The notes: generated from the sequence alone by a model not told the origin. 64,000 nucleotides of DNA from Frateuria_A sp051900425 (GCF_051900425.1 NZ_JBHZGK010000008.1:113527-177526), one strand, 5' to 3'; shown: positions 43,015-51,805, counted from the first letter of the stretch. Translations and numbers: made by a program.

Positions 43015-43515
43015 ATGGCGGCCAACGGCCAATCCCCGAAGCTGTTGTGTGACGGCATGCTCGCCGGCCTCGCCCGTTGGCTGCGGGCTGCCGGCTACGA
43101 CACCGGGCTGGCGCCGGCGGGGGCCGTGGATCGGGCGGTGCTGGATACCTGCCGCACGCAGTCGCGCATCCTCGTCACCCGCGACCGGCACCTGGCCGCG
43201 CATGCCGGCCGCGGCATCGAGGTGGTGCTGCTGACGGCCGACGGACTCGACGCACAATCCGGGGAATTGTCCGCGGCTGTGTGCCTGAACTGGAATCGCG
43301 CGCCCTTCACCCGTTGCCTGCTCGACAACACGCCACTGCACGAGGCAACGCCCGACCAGCGCATGCGGTTACCACCGCGGGCGTGCGGGTTGCCCGGCCC
43401 ATTCCGTGCCTGCCCCGCCTGTGGCCGGGTCTACTGGCCTGGCAGCCACGTGTGGCGCATGCAGGCGCGGCTGGAGCAGTGGCAGGCGCGTCGCCGGCCC
43501 TGGCCGGGCGATTGA
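43015..43515 (+). CDS. Mut7-C RNase domain protein
   Basis: The 166-residue protein matches the Mut7-C (DUF82) PIN-like domain: LLCDGMLAGLARWLRAAGYDT (residues 10-30), RILVTRDRHLAAHAG with the acidic active site, and the zinc ribbon FRACPACGRVYWPGSHVWRM. The domain is predicted to be a ribonuclease. Larger relatives have an N-terminal ubiquitin-like domain, absent here. A TTG at 43003 would add four residues. Regulation and targets are unknown. Confidence 0.88.
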   Translation: MAANGQSPKLLCDGMLAGLARWLRAAGYDTGLAPAGAVDRAVLDTCRTQSRILVTRDRHLAAHAGRGIEVVLLTADGLDAQSGELSAAVCLNWNRAPFTRCLLDNTPLHEATPDQRMRLPPRACGLPGPFRACPACGRVYWPGSHVWRMQARLEQWQARRRPWPGD

Positions 43516-43527
43516 CGCTCGCCGCGC

Positions 43528-45354
43528 TCAGGCGACCACGACGCCTTCGCCCTGCTTCCCCGCCACCACGCAGTTGCGCCCGGCGCGCTTGGCACGGTAG
43601 AGCGCCTGGTCGGCATCCATGAGCAACTGGCGCAAGTCGTAGCCCGACTCGCCGGTACAGGCCACGCCGAAGCTTGCCGACACGGGAATGCCCGGGTCTT
43701 CCCCGTCGCTGAGGATGGCGACGCTGTGACGGATCGCCTCGGCGCGCTCGATACCGCTCTCCATCCCGCACTCGGGCAGCAGGACCCCGAACTCCTCGCC
43801 GCCTAGGCGGCCGAACACGTCGGTCGAACGCACGTGTTCCCGGCAGGCGGCCACCGCGCGACGCAGCACCTGGTCGCCCGTCGCATGGCCATAGGTGTCG
43901 TTGATCAGCTTGAAGTGGTCCAGGTCGATCAGCACCAGGCAGGCGCCGCGGGATGAGCGCTGGGCGTAACGCAGTGCGTATTCCGCCTCGCTCATGAAAT
44001 GCTTGCGGTTGTAGATGCCGGTGAGGCTGTCGCACTGGGCCATGCGCATGAACGCGAGCTGCGAGCGCTTCAGCCGCAGCAGCCAAAGGCCGATCGCCAG
44101 CAGCCCCAACGCCAGTATGGCGATGTATAGCCGGCTGGCCTCCACCGCCTTGCGGTCAAGTGCCTGCTTCAGCTGCAGGATCCTGTTCTGCTTGTCCAAC
44201 GCGTCGACCTGCACCTTCTTCGCCTGGACCTGCTGCTTGACGATCTGAAAGGCCAGCGCCTTGGCGCTGACGTCGTCGAGGTAGCCCTTGTCGGCCTCCA
44301 TGTAGCGCCTGTGCCAGCCCAGGGCGGACTTGTAGTCGCCGCGCTGCTGATCGATCTGGTAGAGGGTCCTGCAGGCCATGCGCAGCGGATCGGTGAACTC
44401 TCCGGGCGCACTCGCCTGCACGGCCGCCAGGGCGTAGGTTCGCGCCTTGCCCGATTGCCCCATGGCCAGGTACGCCTGCGCAAGCAGCGCGTCGAAGCGC
44501 AGCGTGGTGATCAGGTAGCGGTCATGGCGCACGCTCGCATAGTGCTTCTCAAGCAGGGCTGCCGCCTCGGCCGGATGCCCGGCCTTGATCAGCACACTGG
44601 CCATGTCGGCGCGCAGCGCATTGGCGAACACCGACTCTCCAGCCCGGGCGCAGTCATCGATGGCGTCTTCCGCCTGCGGATCGTCCTTGCCCCATTGGCC
44701 GCTGCTGTAGCGCGCGTGCTCGATGAAATACGAGGCCTTGCACGCGGTCTCCCCCGGCGGGATGACGTCCAGCATCTGCCTGGCGTAAGCCTTGCCCAGA
44801 TCGTACTGGCCCGCCGCGGTGAGCAACTGGGCGACCTCGCCGAGCCCCTGCCAGCGCAGTTCGCGGTCGGTGACGCGCGGCAGTTGCTCGATCAACTGGT
44901 TGAGCTGGACGAACGCGTCCTCGTAGCGGTGCACGGCGCCGAGCACGTTGATCAGCGTTGCCGTCGCACGGAACCGTAACCTGGCATCCGGCGCCTCGCG
45001 GATGATGGCCGTCAGCGAGGTTCGCGCCGCACGGTAGTCCCCCAGGTAGTCGAGCTGCCATGCGTCCAGGTACTTCAGGAGGAGGCGCTGCTCGTCGCTG
45101 AGCCTGGCTTCGCGCAGGTGCAACTGATCGAGAAGGGCAATGAAGGCCGGGTTGTCCGACGCCTTGAGGTGGTCCGCCCGCGCCAGCATCCGGCTGGCTT
45201 CGGCGGACTCGGGCACGCTGGACCCCATGACCTGGCCGAGGAAAAGCGCCAGGCAACACGCGACGCCCGGCAACCAGAGCCAGCTCCGACGAAAACCGGA
45301 CGCGAGCGGGGCCACAACCGGACGTCGCAACCGATACCGGTCAGACGATGCCAT
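43528..45354 (-). CDS. Diguanylate cyclase with periplasmic TPR-like sensor
   Basis: The 608-residue protein has an N-terminal signal-anchor (WLWLPGVACCLALFLGQ, about residues 25-42), a large helical TPR-like region (about 50-390) that would be periplasmic, a membrane helix LYIAILALGLLAIGLWLL (about 412-430), and a C-terminal GGDEF domain with an intact GRLGGEEFGVLL active site near residue 519 and DSLTGIYNRKHF. No inhibitory RxxD site is evident. It makes c-di-GMP. Its start codon overlaps the end of the borosin precursor gene by 14 nt, so the two are coupled. Confidence 0.92.
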   Translation of the reverse strand: MASSDRYRLRRPVVAPLASGFRRSWLWLPGVACCLALFLGQVMGSSVPESAEASRMLARADHLKASDNPAFIALLDQLHLREARLSDEQRLLLKYLDAWQLDYLGDYRAARTSLTAIIREAPDARLRFRATATLINVLGAVHRYEDAFVQLNQLIEQLPRVTDRELRWQGLGEVAQLLTAAGQYDLGKAYARQMLDVIPPGETACKASYFIEHARYSSGQWGKDDPQAEDAIDDCARAGESVFANALRADMASVLIKAGHPAEAAALLEKHYASVRHDRYLITTLRFDALLAQAYLAMGQSGKARTYALAAVQASAPGEFTDPLRMACRTLYQIDQQRGDYKSALGWHRRYMEADKGYLDDVSAKALAFQIVKQQVQAKKVQVDALDKQNRILQLKQALDRKAVEASRLYIAILALGLLAIGLWLLRLKRSQLAFMRMAQCDSLTGIYNRKHFMSEAEYALRYAQRSSRGACLVLIDLDHFKLINDTYGHATGDQVLRRAVAACREHVRSTDVFGRLGGEEFGVLLPECGMESGIERAEAIRHSVAILSDGEDPGIPVSASFGVACTGESGYDLRQLLMDADQALYRAKRAGRNCVVAGKQGEGVVVA

Positions 45355-45610
45355 CCCGATCAGGCGGCAGCTCCTCGCCTTCCTCCTCGTCGGCCGGCGC
45401 CTCTTCCTCTTCGCTCGGCATGATCACGCTGAACTGTGCCCCCGCACCCATCAAGGACTGGAGCTCTGCGCTATCGCCGGCCAGCATCGCGGCACGCATG
45501 GTCTCGTCGATCCGTTCCGCCGCCAGCACCCGCTCCAGCGTCTGCCGGGGCGCATCGCGCAACGCGGCGTCGCTCCCCAGCCTTTCGAGGAAATCGATCA
45601 CGTCCGTCAT
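45341..45610 (-). CDS. Predicted split-borosin RiPP precursor (SonA-like)
   Basis: The 89-residue protein has three parts. Residues 1-56 are helical (DVIDFLERLGSDAALRD, then LERVLAAERIDETMRAAMLAGDSAELQSLMG), like the borosin-binding domain of SonA-type precursors. Residues 58-66 (AQFSVIMPS) are a short hydrophobic segment that fits a core peptide for backbone N-methylation. Residues 67-89 are very acidic (EEEEAPADEEEGEELPP), ending DRDGIV. The gene lies 119 nt downstream of a SonM-like methyltransferase on the same strand. The borosin reading is inferred from pairing, domain order and size; the exact methylated residues are unknown, with S61-M64 the best candidates. Confidence 0.8.
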   Translation of the reverse strand: MTDVIDFLERLGSDAALRDAPRQTLERVLAAERIDETMRAAMLAGDSAELQSLMGAGAQFSVIMPSEEEEAPADEEEGEELPPDRDGIV

Positions 45611-45729
45611 AGGTGTCCCCATTCTCCGATAGCCGGCGCCCGGTACCGCCCCCGCAGCCACTGCACGCCCTTGCCGATCATATCCTGCTTCGCTGCCGTT
45701 GAGCGGCCGCCGGCAAAATGTCCTGGCGG

Positions 45730-46542
45730 CTAGGTCGCAGCCTGCGCCGAGGCGGCATCCAGCGCCGCCAGCCGCGCGCGGATCTCCTGGTCCGGCTCCA
45801 TCGGCAGCGCCGGCCGTATGGCCAGGGTATCGGCCATGCCGAGCTGCGTTTCGGGCAGCGCGCGCAGCGTCGTGCGGTCGATCCGGGGCTGGCCGATCGG
45901 TAATGTCGCGGCCTGGTAGACGATCACCTCGTGCTCCAGCGGATAGTCGCGCGCCAGCACGTCGACCAGCACCTGCCGGTACGCCGCGCCGGTCGAGAAG
46001 CGCTTCAGCGAACGGTCGCCGGCAAGGCCGGCCTGCCACAGGATCAGCCAGGCGCTCGGATCGATGCGGCGGCGGTAGATGAGCAGCTGGCTCGCCTCGA
46101 AGTGCTGGCAACCGCAGGTTCCCGGGTCGATGCCCAGGTCCGCGTACAGGCAATCCTCGGCCGAGATGCCCGGCTCCATGCGTGCGTGATAGCCCTCGCT
46201 GCGCGCCGTCTCGATGGCTTTGTGAGGCACCCAGGCGAACACTCCGGGATGGCCGTAGAACACGCCGCACACGCGCCTGCCCGCGCGCACCTCGGCGAGC
46301 ATCGCGTCCACCATCTGCCGGTACGTGCGCATGCGCGACTTGCCATGCGCGTAGTACGGCTGCAGGCTGCGCACGTCTGCGTGCATGCGCTGCAACCAGC
46401 GCTCGACCAGGCCGTCCGACACGCCGGCGAAGACCACGTCCGCCTGGTCGATGTAACTGCGCGCCAGCGGGCTGATGTGCGAGCCCAGGGTCATGCCGAT
46501 GCCGACGCAGACCAGGCATCCGTCGGGTTGGTGCGTACCCAT
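45730..46542 (-). CDS. Borosin-type alpha-N-methyltransferase (SonM-like, TP-methylase fold)
   Basis: The 270-residue protein has the tetrapyrrole-methylase fold: CLVCVGIGMTLGSHISPLARSYIDQADVVF (residues 9-38), the SAM loop VFYGHPGVFAW (94-104), and MEPGISAEDCLYADLGIDPG (122-141), then FEASQLL. The stretch YYAHGKSRMRTYRQM (residues 63-77) supplies Y63/Y64, R70 and Y74, which match the catalytic Tyr/Arg pattern of borosin methyltransferases. In the split borosin system of Shewanella oneidensis, SonM methylates the backbone of the separate SonA. Cobalamin methylases are the alternative, but no such pathway is nearby and the precursor-like gene follows. GGGGGAG precedes the ATG. Confidence 0.85.
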   Translation of the reverse strand: MGTHQPDGCLVCVGIGMTLGSHISPLARSYIDQADVVFAGVSDGLVERWLQRMHADVRSLQPYYAHGKSRMRTYRQMVDAMLAEVRAGRRVCGVFYGHPGVFAWVPHKAIETARSEGYHARMEPGISAEDCLYADLGIDPGTCGCQHFEASQLLIYRRRIDPSAWLILWQAGLAGDRSLKRFSTGAAYRQVLVDVLARDYPLEHEVIVYQAATLPIGQPRIDRTTLRALPETQLGMADTLAIRPALPMEPDQEIRARLAALDAASAQAAT

Positions 46543-46656
46543 GCCCGGCTCCCCCGTCCGGCGGCGCAACGGCCGATGGCGCCGAGTGTGCCAAAACGAC
46601 GCCAGGCGCGTCATTCAACGACGTACGCCGGCAGCGCCCGCATCACGCCCGGGTTC

Positions 46657-47970
46657 CTAAGGGGCCGCTTTTCCTTCCCGGGACAGCTCGCCGAGGCGCG
46701 AGGCGGATTCGCTCGTTGCGCCCGGGCGCATCGGCATCACCCCAAGCTCAGGCGAGCCATCGGGCTCCTGCCGCATCCGTGGCGGCGACCCGCCGTAGGT
46801 CATCCAGCGCCACAGCCATTCCAGCGGACCGTACCGGAAGCGCGCCAGCCACAGATGGCTCAGCAGCACCTGCGTACCGAAGATCAGAACGCAGGCGCCG
46901 AGCACACCGGGCATGCCCCAGCGCGGGCCCAGGCCCAGCCCGATGCCGTAGAACAGCCCCACGCCGAGCACGCTCTGCGACAGGTAATGCGTCAAGGCCA
47001 TGCGGCCCACCGGCGCCAGCACGCGCAGCCGGCGCTGCCAGGCGGGGCGCTGGTAAAGGAGCACAAAGCCAGCCGCATAGCCGATGCCCAGGGCCAGCGG
47101 AGCCACGCCGTCGAGCAGGCGAAGAGCCAGTAACCGCGCGCCACCCTGGAGTTGGGGCAGCGATCCGTGCGGGGCCGTGCCCGCCCATGAAAGCAGCCAC
47201 GTCGCCACGCCGAGCGAGAGGCCCCACAGGCACAGGCGACGCAGCAGCGGCAGATGCTCGAGCGGACGCTGCAGCAGGCCACGCCGCCCCGCCCAGAGGC
47301 CGAGCAGGAAGCGGCCCAGCACGAAGCTCACCAGCGCCAGGCTGGATACGCGCTCCCAGCCGGAAAACATCAGGTTGGCATGCAGCGCGCGCGTCCACGA
47401 GGTCGACGTGAACGCCTCGACGCTGGCTGCGGACACCTCGGCCGGACCCGGCATGGCCGACAGCAATGGATGCATCCACGGCTTGAGCAGCGAGGGCAAC
47501 GCGACCGCGCTCAGGATGCCCAGTGCGGCCAGCACGCGGTCGGGCAGCCGCACGAACGCCAGCATCAGCAGGCCGACCACCGCATAGGTCAGCAGGATGT
47601 CGCCCCACCAGACGAAGAAGCCGTGCACGGCACCGATGACGGCCAGCACCACCAGCCGCCGCGCGTAGCGGGCGATGCCGCCGGCGCCGCGCGCCCGGGC
47701 GCGCTCGAGCTGCAGCGCAAAACCCAGGCCGAACAGGAGGGAGAACAAGGTGATGAACTTGACGTTGACCAGCAGCTCGGTCATCGCGACGGCCACGGCA
47801 TCGAATGCCGCGGTCGGCAGCGCCGCCTGGCGCGAAGCCGGAAGCAGGGCGTAGAGGCTCAGGTATTCGAGATTGACCAGCAGCACGCCGGCCAGGGCGA
47901 ATCCCCGCAAGGCGTCGACCACCGTGTAGCGTTCCTTCGGTGCGACCGGGCTTTCGAGCGATGCCTGCAT
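46657..47970 (-). CDS. DUF418 family integral membrane protein
   Basis: The 437-residue protein has about ten membrane helices. It starts with a cytosolic stretch and RYTVVDALRGFALAGVLLVNLEY, the typical start of DUF418/YeiB proteins, and has FITLFSLLFGLGFALQLER, GAVHGFFVWWGDILLTYAVVGLLML and APVGRMALTHYLSQSV. YeiB relatives are of unknown function, possibly acyltransferase-like. The C-terminal tail of about 40 residues is hydrophilic. It stands alone, divergent from the hemerythrin gene. Confidence 0.9.
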   Translation of the reverse strand: MQASLESPVAPKERYTVVDALRGFALAGVLLVNLEYLSLYALLPASRQAALPTAAFDAVAVAMTELLVNVKFITLFSLLFGLGFALQLERARARGAGGIARYARRLVVLAVIGAVHGFFVWWGDILLTYAVVGLLMLAFVRLPDRVLAALGILSAVALPSLLKPWMHPLLSAMPGPAEVSAASVEAFTSTSWTRALHANLMFSGWERVSSLALVSFVLGRFLLGLWAGRRGLLQRPLEHLPLLRRLCLWGLSLGVATWLLSWAGTAPHGSLPQLQGGARLLALRLLDGVAPLALGIGYAAGFVLLYQRPAWQRRLRVLAPVGRMALTHYLSQSVLGVGLFYGIGLGLGPRWGMPGVLGACVLIFGTQVLLSHLWLARFRYGPLEWLWRWMTYGGSPPRMRQEPDGSPELGVMPMRPGATSESASRLGELSREGKAAP

Positions 47971-48282
47971 GTGTGGCCCCTGAAGGTTCTCGCTTGATTC
48001 TGACACCTCGGGCTGCCCTTTTATCCAGGCATTGCCTCCGTGCGCGGGCGGTATCGGTGCCTGCGCAGTGCCATTGCCTTGCGGCTCGTCGATGTGCATC
48101 GGGGCGAGCGCCACAGGCCGGAACGTCCAGATGCCTTTCCGGAGGATCTGACGCTCGTTGGGGGGCTGGACGAAGGTTCGCAGTGCGTGCCCCCACGGTG
48201 CATCGGGCGGAGATCTTCCAGGGTTCACGGCTGTGCCACACCGGGGGATGTGCAATAGCCCAAATCGATCCGGAGACGCACC
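47971..48282. other. Divergent intergenic region without recognisable gene
   Basis: The 312 nt between the divergent DUF418 and hemerythrin genes carry no convincing frame. They must hold both promoters, but no clear -10/-35 pair, operator palindrome or repeat was recognised. Confidence 0.5.
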
Positions 48283-48807
48283 GTGGCCAACATCCTTGAC
48301 ACCCTCAAGACCGAACACGACCGCCTGCGCGAGCTGTTCGCGCAGATTACCAAGACCGCCGACTCCGAGGCCGATGCCCGCCACGACCTCCTCAAGCAGA
48401 TCGAGGCCCTGCTGATCCCGCACGCGAAGTGGGAGGAAACGGTGTTCTATCCCGCCTTCGAGGATCGCGCCGACCACGCACAGAAGCTGATCTACGCCGA
48501 GGCGATCCAGGAACACCGCGCGGTGGAACTTGCGGTACTGCCGGACATCCATGCCGCGGACGTCGATTCGCGGCAGTTCGCCGGTTCGGTGCAGGTTTGC
48601 GGCGAGCTCATCAAGCACCACGCGCACGAGGAAGAAACCAAGATGTTCGATGCGGTGCGCCAGTTGTTCAGCGCCGAGGAGCTGGCCGAGTTCGACCGCA
48701 AGTACGCCGACTGGAAGAACTCCTCCGGCGCCGACGCCATCACCAGCTACGCCAAGGTCAAAACCGCGGCGATGGCCTTCATGCGCAACCCGGATTCGCC
48801 GGCCTGA
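48283..48807 (+). CDS. Hemerythrin HHE-domain protein
   Basis: The 174-residue helical protein has di-iron ligands in TEHDRLRELF (His 11), IPHAKWEETVFYP (His, Glu), IQEHRAVE (His) and IKHHAHEEETKMF (His, His, Glu). It starts at a GTG with CGGAGA upstream. Such proteins bind O2 or NO or serve in iron handling. The gene is followed by two small membrane protein genes, possibly in one unit. Confidence 0.92.
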   Translation: MANILDTLKTEHDRLRELFAQITKTADSEADARHDLLKQIEALLIPHAKWEETVFYPAFEDRADHAQKLIYAEAIQEHRAVELAVLPDIHAADVDSRQFAGSVQVCGELIKHHAHEEETKMFDAVRQLFSAEELAEFDRKYADWKNSSGADAITSYAKVKTAAMAFMRNPDSPA

Positions 48808-48877
48808 TCGTCCGGCCGACCCGCCGTGGCCGCTGCGCGGGTGCGCCGGCGCGCGGCTTCTCGCGGGCGTCCGACCG

Positions 48878-49267
48878 ATGAGCGAGTCTTTCGGAGCCAC
48901 CGAAGCGTGGGTGATCCAGGCGGTGCAGTGGCTGAAACTGCTGATCGAGACGGTGGGCGCGGTCACCGTCGGCATCGGCATGTTGCTGGCCGTGTGGCAG
49001 TTCGCGCGCATGGTCGCCTTGCGCGAGGCCAACGATTACAACCGCATTCGCCTCACGCTCTCGCGCTACCTGGCGCTCGCGCTGGAGTTCCAGCTGGGCG
49101 CGGACATCCTCTCCACCGCCATCGCGCCGAGCTGGCAGGAGATCGGCAAGCTCGGCGCCATCGCCGTGATCCGCACGGGGCTCAACTGGTTCCTCTCGCG
49201 GGAGATGGTCGAGGAGCGCGAGGCGAACGCCGCGGTGGCACGCGCCCGGCACGCCGGATCGCCATGA
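48878..49267 (+). CDS. DUF1622 family membrane protein
   Basis: The 129-residue protein has three membrane helices, with VQWLKLLIETVGAVTVGIGMLLAVWQF, RYLALALEFQLGADILSTAIAPSWQEIGKLGAIAVIRTGLNWFLSREMVEE, the typical DUF1622 pattern. The function is unknown. It begins 70 nt after the hemerythrin gene and is followed by another small membrane protein after 16 nt. Confidence 0.85.
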   Translation: MSESFGATEAWVIQAVQWLKLLIETVGAVTVGIGMLLAVWQFARMVALREANDYNRIRLTLSRYLALALEFQLGADILSTAIAPSWQEIGKLGAIAVIRTGLNWFLSREMVEEREANAAVARARHAGSP

Positions 49268-49283
49268 TGGAGGCGGTGAGCCG

Positions 49284-49529
49284 ATGAGCGACCTGATCGA
49301 CGCGCTGCAATGGCCGGCCATGGCGATCACCCTGGTGGCCGCCTGGCTGGTCGGTTCGCTGTCGCGGCGCAAGCGCACCTGGGGTTTCTGGTGCTTCGTC
49401 CTCAGCAACGTGCTGTGGGTCGCGTGGGGGTGGCATGACCACGCCTGGGCGCTGATCGGGCTGCAGGTGGGGCTGTTCCTGTTCAACCTGCGCGGGGTCT
49501 TCAAGAACGACGACGCGACGACGGGCTGA
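49284..49529 (+). CDS. Small membrane protein of unknown function
   Basis: The 81-residue protein has two or three helices: WPAMAITLVAAWLVGSLS, WGFWCFVLSNVLWVAWGW and AWALIGLQVGLFLFNLRGVF. The pattern SNVLWVAWGW resembles the small inner-membrane proteins related to nicotinamide-riboside or sugar-transport-like PQ-loop folds, but it is too short for certainty. It begins 16 nt after the DUF1622 gene. Confidence 0.75.
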   Translation: MSDLIDALQWPAMAITLVAAWLVGSLSRRKRTWGFWCFVLSNVLWVAWGWHDHAWALIGLQVGLFLFNLRGVFKNDDATTG

Positions 49530-49549
49530 CCACCTCGCCGTGCACCTGG

Positions 49550-49567
49550 GGCGGGCTTCAGCCCGCC
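49550..49567. repeat. Short hairpin repeat GGCGGGCT-TC-AGCCCGCC
   Basis: An 8-bp perfect stem with a TC centre lies 20 nt after the small membrane protein gene. It is a relative of the hairpin after cysS and may serve as a 3' end. No T run follows. Confidence 0.55.
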
Positions 49568-49605
49568 GGCTCCTCGCCTGATGTGGCCGGTGGGCGAAGC
49601 CCTCC

Positions 49606-50037
49606 CTACGGGGCGCGTCTTGCCTGGCGCCGACGCAGCATCCACAACGCCAGCGCCGCGCCGGCCACGCCGAAGGCGGCGGTGCGCGCACGCGGCGAGC
49701 GGCGCACGTCGTCCAGCAAGCCTTCGGCCACGTTCACGCGGTCGGCCAGCAGCAGGAGCATCCAGTGACGCAGGTCGCTCTCGCTGCGCTGGAACGCACG
49801 ACGGCGGATCCACCCGCTCACGCCGCTGGGCGGCACGCTGGTGCCGAACACCGGCGTGATGCCGGGCCGTTCGACCGAGTGGAACACTTCGACGGTACGC
49901 GGCTGCTGCGTGGGGCGGTCCCAGTGCACGCCTTCCAGCCGCGGCGGGGTGTGCTCCATCGGCACGGCCGGGCGCCGGGCCGGGTCGAGGTCCACGCCCC
50001 AGTCGGGGATGTGCGAATGGTCGGTCGCCTGGTTCAT
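49606..50037 (-). CDS. Hypothetical protein with a C-terminal membrane helix
   Basis: The 143-residue protein starts MNQATDHSHIPDWGVDLDPARRP, is Pro/Arg-rich and polar for about 80 residues, then has a helical segment and a C-terminal hydrophobic helix TAAFGVAGAALALWML followed by positive RRRQARR, which suggests a tail anchor. No family was recognised. The 14-nt gap after the alcohol dehydrogenase gene suggests that they are cotranscribed. Confidence 0.7.
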   Translation of the reverse strand: MNQATDHSHIPDWGVDLDPARRPAVPMEHTPPRLEGVHWDRPTQQPRTVEVFHSVERPGITPVFGTSVPPSGVSGWIRRRAFQRSESDLRHWMLLLLADRVNVAEGLLDDVRRSPRARTAAFGVAGAALALWMLRRRQARRAP

Positions 50038-50051
50038 GGATCGAGGCCTCG

Positions 50052-51251
50052 TCAGTGCAGGTGGCTGGATGCCGGGGACACCGGCGCGGGTGTGTCGATG
50101 TGGGCGGCGCGCGGCGGCACCAGCACGGTCTTGATGCAGCCGTCTTCCTTCGCCGAGAAGCGGTGGTAGGCCTCGTCGACCTCTTCCAGCGGCACGCGAT
50201 GGGTGATCAGCTCGCGCGGCTTGAGCCGGCCCGCGCGGATGTGTTCGATCAGGTGCGGCAGGTGGCGCTTCACGCTGGCCTGGTTCATGCGCAGGGTCAG
50301 GCCCTTGTTCATCGCGCTGCCGATCGGCACCAGGTTGAAGGTCGGCCCATACACGCCGACGATCGAGATGTTGCCGCCGCGGCGCGCCGAGTTGATCGCC
50401 CAGTGCAGCGCGGTGGCGGCACCGGCCTGCAGCTTCAGCTTCACCCCGGTCAACGTCTGCATGGCGTTTCCGTCGGCCTCGCAGCCGACCGCGTCGATGC
50501 AGACGTCGGCGCCCTGCCAGTCGGTCATCTTCTTGATGTGCACGGCCATGTCGTCCACCTCGCGGAAGTTGACCGTCTCGGCCTGGGCAAAGCGGCGCGC
50601 GAACTCCAGGCGATAGTCGTACTGGTCGACCACGATCACCCTGCCCGCCCCCATCAGCCAGGCGCAGCGCGCGGCCATCAGGCCGATCGGTCCGGCGCCG
50701 AACACCACCACGGTGTCGTTCTCGTGGATGTCGCCCATCTCGGCGGCCTGGTAGCCGGTGGGCACCACGTCGGTGAGCAGCACGGCGTCTTCGATATGGA
50801 TGTCCGGAGGGATGACCGTCGGGCCGACGTCGGCGAAAGGCACGCGCACGTACTCGGCCTGGCGGCCGTTGTAGCCGCCGGCGGTGTGCGAGTAGCCGTA
50901 GGCGCCGCCGACCGCGGTCGCTTCGGGATTGACGTTTTCGCAGTTGCCGTAGAGCTCGCGCGAGCACGATGCGCAGGTACCGCAGAACACGTTGAACGGA
51001 ACCAGCACGTGGTCGCCGACTTTCAGGTTGCGCACGTTTGCACCGACCTCTTCGACGATGCCGGTGAACTCGTGGCCGAAGATCGAGCCCACGCGCGTGT
51101 CCGGCACCAGCCCGTGGTAGAGGTGCAGGTCCGAACCGCAGATACAGGCGCGCGTGACCCGCACGATGGCGTCGTCCGGATGCTCGATCGCCGGCTCGGG
51201 TACATGGGCGGCCCGCACCCGGTAGGGCCGGCGATAGGTGGTGGCGAGCAT
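50052..51251 (-). CDS. Zinc-dependent alcohol dehydrogenase (glutathione-independent formaldehyde dehydrogenase-like)
   Basis: The 399-residue MDR enzyme has the catalytic zinc site ACICGSDLHLYHG and GHEFTGIVEEVG, the structural zinc loop CGTCASCSRELYGNC, and the NAD loop VVVFGAGPIGLMAARC. The insertion and overall form resemble the glutathione-independent formaldehyde dehydrogenase group. It may detoxify aldehydes. GGAGGAG precedes the ATG at 51251. A C-terminal extension (APVSPASSHLH) is low-complexity. Confidence 0.9.
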   Translation of the reverse strand: MLATTYRRPYRVRAAHVPEPAIEHPDDAIVRVTRACICGSDLHLYHGLVPDTRVGSIFGHEFTGIVEEVGANVRNLKVGDHVLVPFNVFCGTCASCSRELYGNCENVNPEATAVGGAYGYSHTAGGYNGRQAEYVRVPFADVGPTVIPPDIHIEDAVLLTDVVPTGYQAAEMGDIHENDTVVVFGAGPIGLMAARCAWLMGAGRVIVVDQYDYRLEFARRFAQAETVNFREVDDMAVHIKKMTDWQGADVCIDAVGCEADGNAMQTLTGVKLKLQAGAATALHWAINSARRGGNISIVGVYGPTFNLVPIGSAMNKGLTLRMNQASVKRHLPHLIEHIRAGRLKPRELITHRVPLEEVDEAYHRFSAKEDGCIKTVLVPPRAAHIDTPAPVSPASSHLH

Positions 51252-51481
51252 GGCTTCTCCTCCGGGGGCGTGCGCTTCGATGCGCGGCAAGCTAACCATG
51301 CGCATGTCGTCGCAGCGGGAAGAGCCTGCGTGGATTTCCTCGCTGGAAGCAAGCGCCTGCCTGCTTGCCCATCAGGCAGGCAACGGCTGCGAAATGCTTG
51401 CGTCACTGTCACCAGCGCTGAACACGCGTCGCCCTATAAACAAGCTGAGCCTGCACCCCGGCAGGCCCGCAGGAGACACGC

Positions 51482-51661
51482 ATGAACGACAACCGCATCG
51501 AAGGCACCGAGCACCAGGTCAAGGGCGCTGTGAAGGAAGGCGTCGGCAAGCTGACCGGCAACACGCCCAAGGAAGTCGCCGGCAATCTCGAAAAGAACGC
51601 CGGCAAGGTGCAGAAGAACGTAGGCCAGGCCCAGGACGAAATCGAGGACCTGGACGACTAA
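51482..51661 (+). CDS. CsbD-family stress response protein
   Basis: The 59-residue protein reads MNDNRIEGTEHQVKGAVKEG and continues with GKLTGNTPKEVAGNLEKNAGKVQKNVGQ and an acidic end. This is the CsbD pattern of short, hydrophilic, helix-forming stress proteins of unknown mechanism. GGAGA precedes the ATG. Its stand-alone position and composition suggest a general-stress promoter, but none was identified. Confidence 0.92.
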   Translation: MNDNRIEGTEHQVKGAVKEGVGKLTGNTPKEVAGNLEKNAGKVQKNVGQAQDEIEDLDD

Positions 51662-51805
51662 GAGCCCCCGAACCCGTCGCCCGCGCCCCATGAAGGGGCC
51701 GCGGGCGGCCCTGTAACAACCGACCCACGCAACCATCACCCGTGCGCGCGAAACATACGGTATGGCCACCGGCCATGCCGGTCGGGGCCCTACCGGGAGG
51801 CGCCC

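Noticed and set aside
45730..46542. Reading the TP-methylase-fold protein as a cobalamin or siroheme methyltransferase
   Set aside because: No tetrapyrrole genes are near, and the Tyr/Arg pattern and overall text match borosin-type enzymes; the small precursor-like gene downstream also favours that.
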